Assembly: GCA_944350065.1 (NCBI GenBank)
Contig: CALVOD010000001.1
Coordinates: forward strand, 1 to 63,113
Length of the DNA: 63,113 bases
Origin: an uncultured Clostridia bacterium
GTDB taxonomy: Bacteria > Bacillota > Clostridia > Christensenellales > DTU072
Direction: 5' to 3'
The position numbers and the translations under genes are program-made. Below, piece by piece: positions 43,538-51,924 of this stretch. The notes under the pieces were generated by a model, which saw only the letters and a program-made list of their open reading frames with translations, was not told the DNA's origin and did no database searches. Each line of letters opens with the position of its first letter. The stretch's first letter is position 1.

Positions 43538-44345
43538 GCGTCGACTGAAGCGGATACTTTACGAGCAGCTTGCCCACCTCTTTTTCGTCGAGCTCCGCAA
43601 TTTTTCCGAAGGCGTCGTCCACCACCTCGAACGTGGTGTAAGAGTCTGCGTCGATATGCTTAGTAAGGCGAATGAGCTTCAGCCCGTCGTGCACCATCAC
43701 CGTGCGGCGTACAATCGGAGAATTCAGGTGTTTGGTATACGGAATCGCTTCGGTAAGATGCCTGTACATCTCTTTTTCGGTACCTCCGGTTGCCGACACG
43801 TACAGCAGTACCGCCATTACCCCGAGCGAATAATTCAGCCCGTAGAAGTAGGAAGCCAGGTATAACCCGAAGACGGCGAACGCAAGCGTAATTCCGGTAA
43901 CGCGCAGTATCCTCAGCACTTTTACGGGGTTACGGCTTAACGCTACGATGATGCGCGCGCCGTCGAGCGGGTATGCGGGCAGAAGATTGAACGCGCCTAT
44001 TGCGAGACTTACCTCGAACACCGTTTTCGTATAGACGTACGCCGACGGGAAAGCCCACCACAGCGCGTAAAGGGAAACGCATATAGCGAAATTTGCAAGC
44101 GGGCCCGCAACTGCTATCGGAAGGGAGTCCTTACGGGAGATGTTTTCTCCGCCCGCGAGCATGGCGCCGTACGGCATCAGAGTTACGCAATTCAGCACGT
44201 ATCCGCGCGAATACGCCGCGCGAGAGTGGGCGAGCTCGTGCACGAGCACCACGGCTATCGTGGCGAGCAGGTAGGCGTAGCCGCCCTGTATGACGACGGC
44301 GACGGCGAAAAGCCAGAACGCCGGATGGAATTTAATGCGTATCAT
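43494..44345 (-). CDS. spoIVFB: SpoIVFB-like M50 intramembrane metalloprotease
   Basis: 283 residues, several transmembrane segments. The zinc site HELAH is at residues 36-40 on a hydrophobic helix, and the third ligand Asp is in LLPAYPLDGARI; HPAFWLF near the start is typical of the SpoIVFB branch of site-2 proteases. SpoIVFB cleaves pro-sigma-K in the mother cell. A C-terminal CBS-like part is short. SpoIVFA, its regulator, is not adjacent. No SD precedes ATG 44345, and TATTAT ends 6 bases before it, so leaderless. It could be another M50 protease. Confidence 0.78.
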   Translation of the reverse strand: MIRIKFHPAFWLFAVAVVIQGGYAYLLATIAVVLVHELAHSRAAYSRGYVLNCVTLMPYGAMLAGGENISRKDSLPIAVAGPLANFAICVSLYALWWAFPSAYVYTKTVFEVSLAIGAFNLLPAYPLDGARIIVALSRNPVKVLRILRVTGITLAFAVFGLYLASYFYGLNYSLGVMAVLLYVSATGGTEKEMYRHLTEAIPYTKHLNSPIVRRTVMVHDGLKLIRLTKHIDADSYTTFEVVDDAFGKIAELDEKEVGKLLVKYPLQSTLKEVLPAWLAERKA

Positions 44346-44351
44346 ACTTGT

Positions 44352-44357
44352 ATAATA
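44352..44357 (-). promoter_or_regulatory. probable -10 of the spoIVFB-like gene
   Basis: TATTAT on the minus strand ends 6 bases before the ATG (44345). No good -35 at 16-18 bases; CGAATA at 17. The start of transcription would fall on the ATG. Confidence 0.45.
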
Positions 44358-44400
44358 TTCGCGCGCGCCGCCCTTATTCGAAGAAATCTCACGCTTTCTA

Positions 44401-44430
44401 TTGAAATCGATATCGTTTATGTAGTATAAT
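44401..44430 (+). promoter_or_regulatory. alpha-galactosidase promoter, TTGAAA-N18-TATAAT
   Basis: TTGAAA (44401-44406), 18 bases, TATAAT (44425-44430). Divergent from the spoIVFB-like start. Confidence 0.75.
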
Positions 44431-44491
44431 TAACAGAGTTCGGAAAATTCGGACGTCCGATAATTCAACGGATTCAACGGAGGCGTTTCAA

Positions 44492-46156
44492 ATGAAGGAA
44501 AGTAAAATCTACATAAAATATAAGATCGGCAACAAAGTTTACGAAGACGATTTGTATCAGAACCAGCATTACACGATCGAGGCGACCGCCGACGGCGAAA
44601 ACGGAGTGCGTTTCGTATTCGTCCCGCGCGAAAAAATCGAGCTCGTTTCGTTCGAACTGAAATATCTGCGTAAGACTGCACCCGGCGAAAAGTTTTTCGT
44701 GAACGGTTATCAGGCATGGACGACTTCCCGCGAAATGGGAGCGGGCGACGTACAGAAAGGGCTGACGCCGCTTGCTAAGATAATACCTTTCGCGAAGATA
44801 ATTCTCGAACTTACGGGAGACTACGCGTTCACCGAATACAGCGGAAAACCCGGCAAATTCCATTCCTTCACCTATACTTATTTCCGCAAGGAAAACGCCG
44901 TCGAGCTGTACGGCTCGCTCAACGAGCGTACGGGATTTACGATTTTCTCCGTCGACATGGACGCGGGCGAGATGCGCATTGCCAAAGACGTGGCGGGCGC
45001 GGTGGTGACCGAGCCGTACGAAATACTCAACGTGGTGAAAATTTCGGGCGAATACGACGAGGTATTCGATAAGTATTTCGCGCTTATGAATATTCCCAAG
45101 CCCCGTCTTACGCACATGGCGGGATATACGAGCTGGTACAATTATTTCGGCAATATCGACGAAAGCATAATCAACAGGGACATAGACAATTTCGCAAGGG
45201 TGGGGGAGAACGCGGACATATTCCAGATAGACGACGGGTATCAGACCTTTGTGGGCGACTGGATAGATCCAAATCCCGCGAAGTTCCCTTCGGGAATGAA
45301 AGCGGTAGCCGACCGCATACACGACAAAGGCTATATGGCGGGGCTGTGGCTGGCGCCGTTTAACGCTTCCAAGAAATCCCGCGTAGCCCGCGAGCATCCC
45401 GACTGGTTCCTTAAAAAGCCCAACGGCAAACCCGCCACCACGATATTCAACTGGGGCGGCGCGCATACGCTCGACATATATAACGAAGAAGCCCGCGAAT
45501 ACATAGCGCACTGCTTCGACGTCGTGCTCAACGAGTGGGGCTTCGATATGGTCAAACTCGACTTCCTTTATTCCCACTGCATCAAGCCTCGTAACGGCAA
45601 ATGCCGCGGTATGCTCATGGCGGAAGGAATGGACTTTTTGCGCGAATGCGTGGGCGACAAACTGATACTCGGTTGCGGCGTGCCGCTCGGCTCCGCTTTC
45701 GGCATTGTGGACGCGTGTCGAATCGGTTGCGACGTGGTTACGCGTTATAAAGGCAGATATTATACCAATATAAACCTTTGCGCCGAAATACCTTCCGCGC
45801 ATAACGCGATAAACAACGCCGTTTTCCGCAGGCACCTCGACGGCAGAGCGTTCTGCAACGACCCCGACGTATTCTTCCTGCGCGACTACAACCTCAAATA
45901 CACCGATATGCAGAAAAAGCTCCTCGCCCGGATAAATCATCTGTTCGGCAACGTGCTTTTCGTCAGCGACGACGTAGGCACGTACAACGAGGAACAGCTC
46001 GAATTGCTGTATAAAACCTTCGCTCCGAGCAACGCGATAATAATCTCCGCCGAATATACCGACAAAGATTACTTTACGATCAAATACCTCGAGGACGGCG
46101 AGCGTAAGACGTTGGCGTTCGACCTTAAAGCGGGCGAAACCTCTTCTGAGCTTTAA
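44492..46156 (+). CDS. GH36 alpha-galactosidase (melibiase)
   Basis: 554 residues, cytoplasmic (no signal peptide). N-terminal beta supersandwich, then a TIM barrel with FQIDDGYQTFVGDW and the nucleophile Asp in VKLDFLYSH (about residue 357) and the acid/base Asp in CRIGCDVV (about residue 414), both family marks. Releases terminal alpha-galactose from oligosaccharides such as melibiose or raffinose. RBS GGAGGC. It stands alone with its own promoter and a very strong terminator; no sugar transporter or regulator is next to it. Confidence 0.88.
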   Translation: MKESKIYIKYKIGNKVYEDDLYQNQHYTIEATADGENGVRFVFVPREKIELVSFELKYLRKTAPGEKFFVNGYQAWTTSREMGAGDVQKGLTPLAKIIPFAKIILELTGDYAFTEYSGKPGKFHSFTYTYFRKENAVELYGSLNERTGFTIFSVDMDAGEMRIAKDVAGAVVTEPYEILNVVKISGEYDEVFDKYFALMNIPKPRLTHMAGYTSWYNYFGNIDESIINRDIDNFARVGENADIFQIDDGYQTFVGDWIDPNPAKFPSGMKAVADRIHDKGYMAGLWLAPFNASKKSRVAREHPDWFLKKPNGKPATTIFNWGGAHTLDIYNEEAREYIAHCFDVVLNEWGFDMVKLDFLYSHCIKPRNGKCRGMLMAEGMDFLRECVGDKLILGCGVPLGSAFGIVDACRIGCDVVTRYKGRYYTNINLCAEIPSAHNAINNAVFRRHLDGRAFCNDPDVFFLRDYNLKYTDMQKKLLARINHLFGNVLFVSDDVGTYNEEQLELLYKTFAPSNAIIISAEYTDKDYFTIKYLEDGERKTLAFDLKAGETSSEL

Positions 46157-46212
46157 ATAATTAAATAAAACCCGTTCAATTCCGTAATATGTGATATCAT
46201 TCATAATTCGGC

Positions 46213-46244
46213 AAACGGCTCGCGCCGCGGCGCGAGCCGTTTTT
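46213..46244 (+). terminator. strong intrinsic terminator after the alpha-galactosidase
   Basis: A perfect 14-bp inverted repeat: AAACGGCTCGCGCC, loop GC, GGCGCGAGCCGTTT, continuing into TT. One of the longest hairpins in the window. Confidence 0.9.
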
Positions 46245-46401
46245 AACGGTCTCAAACAAATCATAAAACGCTAAACGAAAACTCCGGGGCTTACGGGGCG
46301 CAGCGTTCTTTCCTAAAGCGCCGCGAACGCTTGCGGATATACCTTGTGCGGCGTAGCCTTTTTTTGCCTTTTACCTGTGGCATTATAACCTTGCGGTTAC
46401 A

Positions 46402-46407
46402 TATAAT
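46402..46407 (+). promoter_or_regulatory. -10 element directly before the YtxC-like gene
   Basis: TATAAT at 46402-46407, preceded by CA, so it reads CATATAAT, one base from the sigma-E -10 consensus. No -35 of sigma-A or sigma-E type is at the right distance. The ATG at 46415 is 7 bases on. Confidence 0.45.
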
Positions 46408-46414
46408 AAGTTGT

Positions 46415-47110
46415 ATGGCGGTCACAGGAATCATTCTTCCCTCCTCGCGAGGAGCGGAAAGAGAGTTCGTCATAAGGCTTGCCCGTAAAGAGGGTATGGC
46501 CGTTGACGAGAATATCCATAAGGCTCACGCGGTGTTGAAACTTACTTCCGATTTGAAGGAGCACAACCGTTTGACTTCGTTTTTCGTAGCGGAAACGCTT
46601 ACGATGTTTTATAAATTCAGGGCTCTCGAAAGCGTAATAAAGGGATACGAAAGCGACGGTTATGAATCCGCTGCTTATCTCGGCGCGTTGCTTTCGGTGG
46701 AACTCGAGGAGGAGCGGAAACGCATTTACGCGGCGACGGAAGGCCTCGAATGCATAGCCGTCGAGAGTCTTCTCGAGCTGAGACTCGAGGAACTTAAAGA
46801 GGGTTGGGCGGGACTCAACGAACTGGGCAGAATGCTGTTGCAGCAATGCTCGGAAGGAGAGGAGGTCTATTCTCTCGTGCCGTACTTCATAACGGGCGAA
46901 CCGCTTTCGCCGCGGCTTACCGTCTCGGGCGGAGACCGCTTGCGGCTTACGGGCGGGGGCGCCGAAAAGATTGTGCCCGAGCTTACGGGGGACGCGGAGC
47001 GTGATCTCGTCGTCGCGCTTATGCGAGAGCGCCCCACTCATATAGTGATCAGAAACAGAGAGGAGATAAGCGAAAAGCTTCTTAAGACGTTGCGCGCCCT
47101 CGGCGAATAA
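46415..47110 (+). CDS. probable YtxC-like sporulation protein
   Basis: 231 residues from ATG 46415. Mostly helical N-terminal half; the C-terminal half has ESLLELRLEELKEGW, EEVYSLVPYFIT, PRLTVSGGDRLRLTG and a final DLVVALMRERPTHIVIRN, matching from memory the layout of YtxC (a helical FRL-type segment, then a YF-rich strand, then a closing I-V-I strand). YtxC is a poorly known protein linked with sporulation in Bacillus. No SD precedes the ATG, and TATAAT is 7 bases upstream, so leaderless. If not YtxC, it is a hypothetical protein. Confidence 0.5.
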   Translation: MAVTGIILPSSRGAEREFVIRLARKEGMAVDENIHKAHAVLKLTSDLKEHNRLTSFFVAETLTMFYKFRALESVIKGYESDGYESAAYLGALLSVELEEERKRIYAATEGLECIAVESLLELRLEELKEGWAGLNELGRMLLQQCSEGEEVYSLVPYFITGEPLSPRLTVSGGDRLRLTGGGAEKIVPELTGDAERDLVVALMRERPTHIVIRNREEISEKLLKTLRALGE

Positions 47111-47437
47111 TCGATAGGAGAAGGGGTAAGCGGCGCGTCGTTATCGCTTTCCGCGCGACGGCGAGCAGGCGCTCTTTGCAATCGAGCCGTTCCCTTGCGG
47201 TACGGCTTTTCCTTTTGCGCGCCGCGTTTCGGCTGCGGATATTCCTTTTTTTGACGTTTTCCGCACTTACTTGCGCGCGCCGCGGCACGCGCTCGCCTAG
47301 CGCGCTTATTTAATTATATTAAATTTAATATATTTACATAGAATATACTTTTTACTAAATATTGACATCTTCGCTGTCTTATGGTACTATATCTTGTGTG
47401 TCTATGCACATTAAGGAGGAAAAATTTAGGAGGCAAT
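47111..47437 (+). other. intergenic region before parE
   Basis: 327 bases. The first 180 are GC-rich with no credible gene or RNA. Then comes a perfect 18-bp palindrome, TATATTAAATTTAATATA (47315-47332), in an AT-rich tract, and the parE promoter at 47362-47390. The palindrome could be an operator or just bendable DNA. Confidence 0.6.
47362..47390 (+). promoter_or_regulatory. parE-parC promoter, TTGACA-N17-TACTAT
   Basis: TTGACA (47362-47367) and TACTAT (47385-47390), 17-base spacer, ahead of two nearby GGAGG sites. Confidence 0.8.
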
Positions 47438-49429
47438 ATGGCGAAAGATACAAAAACCACTGCGGCGCATTATAATGCCGACGACATTCAGGCGCTTGAA
47501 GGTATCGACGCGGTCCGCGCGCGGCCGGGTATGTATATCGGCTCGACGGGGCCGAAAGGTCTGCACCAACTCATCTGGGAGATAGTGGACAACTCCGTCG
47601 ACGAGGCGCTGAACGGCTATGCCGATTCTATTTCGATGGTTATTTATCCTGACGGCTCGTTTTCTGTCGAAGACAACGGCAGAGGTATGCCCGTCGATAT
47701 CAACGCGAAACATAAGAAATCGGGCGTCGAAATGATTTTCACTATGCTGCACGCGGGCGGCAAATTCAATAACGACCAATATAAATTCAGCGGCGGTCTG
47801 CACGGCGTGGGCGCTTCCACAGTCAACGCGTTGTCCGTTTGGCTCGAAGTGGAGGTTTACCGCGGCGGTAAAATTTATTTTCAGCGTTTCAGAAGGGTGA
47901 ATCAGGGCAAGACCGTCAAGTCGGGCATTCCCGAGGAACCCATCAAACAGGTCGGCGTTACGAAAAAACGCGGTTCGAAGGTCACTTTCCTTCCCGATCC
48001 CGACGTGTTCGAGACGACGGAATTCGATTACAAGGTCATCAAACAACACATAAAAGAGCTTTCATATCTCACCAAAGGCGTCAGGTTTTCGCTCGAGGAC
48101 AGGCGTTCGACAGACGAGGAAGGCAATTACAGATCCTGCGAATACTGTGCGCGCGGCGGGCTCGTCGATTTCGTGAAAAACCTTAACGAGAACAAGACGC
48201 GCCAGCTCGAAAAGGTCATTTATATCGAAGCGGAGGACCCCGTTCTCAACAGGCAGTTACAGGTCGCGATACAATATACCGAAACTTTCGTGGAGAACAT
48301 ATTTTCTTTCGTGAACAACATTTCGACGACGGAAGGCGGCACTCACGAAACGGGCTTCAAACTGGCGTTTACACGTGCGATGTCGGAGTATATCAAGCGC
48401 AACAAGCTCACCAAAGACAAGGATCCCGCGCTGATAGGAGACGATTACCGCGAAGGTATGACGGCGGTCATCAATCTGAAAATGCAGGAACCGCAGTTCG
48501 AAGGGCAGACCAAGACCAAGCTCGGCAACCCCGATATAAAAAGCTGGGTGGAAAACGTGCTTTACGAGAAACTCAGCGCATATTTCGCGGAGAACAAGAA
48601 TAAGGACATCGCCACTCTTATAGCGAAAATTGGTATCAACGCGAGTAAGGTCCGTACCGAAGAAAAACGCGTAAAGGACGCGATGCGTTCTTCGCGCAAC
48701 AATATGACGGGGCAACTCGCGATAGGCAAACTTTCGAGCTGTTCGGGGAAGAATTACTCGCAAAACGAGCTGTTCATCGTGGAGGGCGATTCGGCGGGCG
48801 GCTCGGCGAAGAAGGGCAGGAATCGCACTTTCCAAGCGGTGCTCGCGTTGCGCGGCAAGCCGCTCAACACCGAGAAGGCGAGCAAGGTGGATATTCTCAA
48901 AAACGCAGAAATAAACACCATAATATACGCTTTGGGTACCGATTTCGACAAAGACTTCAATATCAAGAACCTCAAGTACGATAAGATAATTATTCTCGCG
49001 GACGCCGACCACGACGGCGAACACATTAGATGTCTGTTGCTTACTTTCTTTTACAGGTTTATGCGTCCGCTTATTACGGAGGGACACGTTTATCTCGGTA
49101 TGCCTCCTCTTTACAGGATAACGCAGAAGGGCGAAACGCGTTACGCTTACAACGACGCGGAGCTCGAGACCATGCTCAAGACCGTTAAAGGTAGTTACAA
49201 CCTACAGCGCTATAAAGGTCTCGGCGAAATGAATTACGATCAGCTGTGGGACACCACGCTCAATCCCAAGACGCGCTGCCTTACCCGCGTGACCATCGAC
49301 GACGCTGCGGAAGCGGACGAAATGGTTTCGCTGCTTATGGGCGACAACGCGGAGAAGCGTAAGGAATTCATTAACGAGAACGCCAACTTCAATAAAGTGG
49401 ACGCGTTGGGCAATAAAATAGGGGTGTGA
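47438..49429 (+). CDS. parE: DNA topoisomerase IV subunit B
   Basis: Type II topoisomerase ATPase subunit that decatenates chromosomes before division. 663 residues. GHKL ATPase motifs: ALEGIDAVRARPGMYIGS, EIVDNSVDEALNG, DNGRGMP and SGGLHGVGASTVNAL; the Toprim domain has ELFIVEGDSAGGSAKKGR and ILADADHDGEHI. Closest by eye to Firmicutes ParE rather than GyrB. ATG 47438 follows AGGAGGCAAT; the upstream in-frame start lies in the promoter. The parC gene starts after 2 bases. Confidence 0.93.
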   Translation: MAKDTKTTAAHYNADDIQALEGIDAVRARPGMYIGSTGPKGLHQLIWEIVDNSVDEALNGYADSISMVIYPDGSFSVEDNGRGMPVDINAKHKKSGVEMIFTMLHAGGKFNNDQYKFSGGLHGVGASTVNALSVWLEVEVYRGGKIYFQRFRRVNQGKTVKSGIPEEPIKQVGVTKKRGSKVTFLPDPDVFETTEFDYKVIKQHIKELSYLTKGVRFSLEDRRSTDEEGNYRSCEYCARGGLVDFVKNLNENKTRQLEKVIYIEAEDPVLNRQLQVAIQYTETFVENIFSFVNNISTTEGGTHETGFKLAFTRAMSEYIKRNKLTKDKDPALIGDDYREGMTAVINLKMQEPQFEGQTKTKLGNPDIKSWVENVLYEKLSAYFAENKNKDIATLIAKIGINASKVRTEEKRVKDAMRSSRNNMTGQLAIGKLSSCSGKNYSQNELFIVEGDSAGGSAKKGRNRTFQAVLALRGKPLNTEKASKVDILKNAEINTIIYALGTDFDKDFNIKNLKYDKIIILADADHDGEHIRCLLLTFFYRFMRPLITEGHVYLGMPPLYRITQKGETRYAYNDAELETMLKTVKGSYNLQRYKGLGEMNYDQLWDTTLNPKTRCLTRVTIDDAAEADEMVSLLMGDNAEKRKEFINENANFNKVDALGNKIGV

Positions 49430-49431
49430 GT

Positions 49432-51924
49432 ATGAAAGCCAAACAAATGAGTTTCGACCTGGAACAGACGGTCGTCGAAAAACCGATAGAAAACATAATG
49501 CCCGAATCGATGATGATTTATTCGGAGCATATCATACTCGACCGTACGTTGCCGCGCGTGGAGGACGGACTTAAACCCGTTCAGCGCAGGATATTGTACA
49601 CGATGTACAACCTCAATATGAAGCCGAAAGGCGGTTTCAAGAAATCGGCGCGTATCGTAGGCGATTGCATGGGTAAATATCATCCGCACGGCGATTCGTC
49701 GATTTACGACGCCATGGCGAGGCTTACTCAGGACTTCAGTATGCGCATGCCGCTCATTAACGGACAGGGCAACTTCGGAACGCTTTCCGATCCGCCGGCC
49801 GCAATGCGTTATACGGAAGTGGAAATGGGTTCGCTCGCGATGGAACTTCTTCGCGATATCGACAAAAACACCGTTCAATGGAATAAAAACTTCGACGATA
49901 CGCTCGAGGAGCCCGATCTTCTTCCGGGCAGATTCCCCAACATTCTCGTGAACGGCACCGTAGGCATAGCGATAGGTATAGCTACCAATATCCCGCCGCA
50001 TAATCTTACCGAAGTGATAGACGGATGCGTGGCGATGCTCGACAATCCGCACATTAAACTCGAGGAGCTCGTGCGTTATATCAAGGGACCGGATTTCCCG
50101 TCGGGCGGATTTATGGTAGGCGGCGAGGACATACTCAACGTATACCGTACCGGCAAAGGCAAACTTACTTTGCGCGGCAGAGTGGACATAGAGAACGACG
50201 GCGACAGGCAGAACATAGTCATCACCGAAGTCCCGTGGGGGGTGAACCCGCATAAGATAGTCGAGAAGCTGTACGTTCTGCGCGAAAAGAAAAAGGAAAT
50301 ATTCGGCAACATTATCGACGTTGCGGACGAAACGGCGCGTAATTTACGCATAGTCGTCAAGCTCAAGAAGGGCGAGGACGCCGTTAAATTGCTCGATCAG
50401 ATATACAGGCAAACGGAGCTTCAGAGCGCTTGCAGCGTGAATATGGTGGCGATAGCGGACGGCAAGCCCAAGCAATTAGGGCTGATACCGCTTCTGAAAT
50501 ACTACCTCGATTATCAAAAAGAGGTCGTGCGCAAGAGAAGCGTATACGAACTCGGAGTCGCCAAGAAGCGCGCGGAGATACTGGAAGGATATCTCAAGAT
50601 AATTCCCGATATCGACGAAGTGATAGCGATAATCAGAGCGGCGGCGAACAGAGCGGCGGCGAAAGCCGAACTTAAAGAGCGTTTCGAATTAAGCGAAGCG
50701 CAGGCGGAAGCGATACTGACGTTACAGCTCGGCAATATCAATAAGCTCGACGTCGGCAAATATAAGGAGGAGCTTACCGGGCTTAACAAAGACATAATAC
50801 GTTTAAGCAACGTGATAGGCTCGGTAAAAGAGCAATGCGCCGTAGTACGTTCGGAGCTTCTCGAAATTCGCGATCGCTACAAATCGGAGCCCAACAGCAA
50901 GCGTTTGACTACCATAATAGGCGATCTCGAGGATATCGACGTTAAGCCGTTCGATCCTACCAAGAGGACTTCGAAGCGTTCTATAGTGGCGCTCGACTCG
51001 GAAGGCAGGGTGAAGGTACTGTCGAGCAAGAATTATCTTTCCGCCAACCGCGAAGCGGGTTCGGGCGGTATCAACGGCGTGGCGCGTTCGCTCACGCAGG
51101 TGGAGCCGGGGTACTACGCGCTCATATTCGGCAGTCAGGGCAACTGTTATCGTCTGGACACTTCGGCGGTGCTCGAGAAGCACTGGCTCGATAAGGGCGA
51201 CGCGCTCATCGACCTTTACCCCGAGTTCGCGTCGAAATCGGAAAAGGCGGTGGCGGTGATACCCGTAGATCCCGATAATCCCGGCGACGACGAAGTTTAT
51301 ATCTATACCAAACAAGGCATGGTGAAGAAGTCCCGGCTCGCGGCGTACGTGGTCAGCAAGGACGCATATCAGGTCGTGGGACTCAAGAGCGACGACGAAG
51401 TGATAGGCGTCGAGAAGGTGGTGCCCGACGCGACGATATTATTCGTTACGAGCGACGGTCAGTGCGTAAATTCGATGACTGACGATTATCCGCTGCAGGG
51501 ACGCATAGCCGGCGGCGTCATCGGGGTGAACCTCAACGAAGGCGCCGAAGTGGTTTATGCCGGGCAGGCGGACGTAGAGCCCGGGATAGACGACGAGGGC
51601 AAGGAAGTATTCATGCCGCTCGGAGAGATAGTGATCGTCACCGACAAGGGTACCGGCAAACGCGTGGTGGCTTCGGAATTCTCGCCGATGCGCCGCAACC
51701 GCAAGGGACTCAGAATAATAGATATTTACGGCGAAAAAACCAAGGTTATTTTCGCTTGTAAGGTGCTCGAGCCTTATAAACTCGTGTTGATAGGCGAAGG
51801 CGGAGAAGAATTGAACGTGATAGACACCGAGGATATCCGCATCGAGAAGAAGGATACGAAGGGCAAACCGATAATGCGGGGCGTTACTTTCGACAGGGTG
51901 ATACGTCACACGGAGGAAATATAA
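49432..51924 (+). CDS. parC: DNA topoisomerase IV subunit A
   Basis: 830 residues. Breakage-reunion domain with VEDGLKPVQRRILYTMYNLN, ARIVGDCMGKYHPHGDSS, and the catalytic Tyr in PAAMRYTEVEM, then the coiled coil arm and a C-terminal propeller. The GyrA box (QRRGGKG) is missing, as in ParC, so this is topoisomerase IV with parE upstream. GTG 49426 is possible, but ATG 49432 after AGGGGTGTG is chosen. The stop overlaps der by one base. Confidence 0.92.
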   Translation: MKAKQMSFDLEQTVVEKPIENIMPESMMIYSEHIILDRTLPRVEDGLKPVQRRILYTMYNLNMKPKGGFKKSARIVGDCMGKYHPHGDSSIYDAMARLTQDFSMRMPLINGQGNFGTLSDPPAAMRYTEVEMGSLAMELLRDIDKNTVQWNKNFDDTLEEPDLLPGRFPNILVNGTVGIAIGIATNIPPHNLTEVIDGCVAMLDNPHIKLEELVRYIKGPDFPSGGFMVGGEDILNVYRTGKGKLTLRGRVDIENDGDRQNIVITEVPWGVNPHKIVEKLYVLREKKKEIFGNIIDVADETARNLRIVVKLKKGEDAVKLLDQIYRQTELQSACSVNMVAIADGKPKQLGLIPLLKYYLDYQKEVVRKRSVYELGVAKKRAEILEGYLKIIPDIDEVIAIIRAAANRAAAKAELKERFELSEAQAEAILTLQLGNINKLDVGKYKEELTGLNKDIIRLSNVIGSVKEQCAVVRSELLEIRDRYKSEPNSKRLTTIIGDLEDIDVKPFDPTKRTSKRSIVALDSEGRVKVLSSKNYLSANREAGSGGINGVARSLTQVEPGYYALIFGSQGNCYRLDTSAVLEKHWLDKGDALIDLYPEFASKSEKAVAVIPVDPDNPGDDEVYIYTKQGMVKKSRLAAYVVSKDAYQVVGLKSDDEVIGVEKVVPDATILFVTSDGQCVNSMTDDYPLQGRIAGGVIGVNLNEGAEVVYAGQADVEPGIDDEGKEVFMPLGEIVIVTDKGTGKRVVASEFSPMRRNRKGLRIIDIYGEKTKVIFACKVLEPYKLVLIGEGGEELNVIDTEDIRIEKKDTKGKPIMRGVTFDRVIRHTEEI

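Noticed and set aside
44474..46264. 596-codon open frame antisense to the alpha-galactosidase
   Set aside because: No family motif; it mirrors codons of a convincing GH36 gene and has no RBS.
46385..46407. sigma-E promoter for the YtxC-like gene
   Set aside because: CATATAAT fits, but ATA is only 12 bases upstream, too close.
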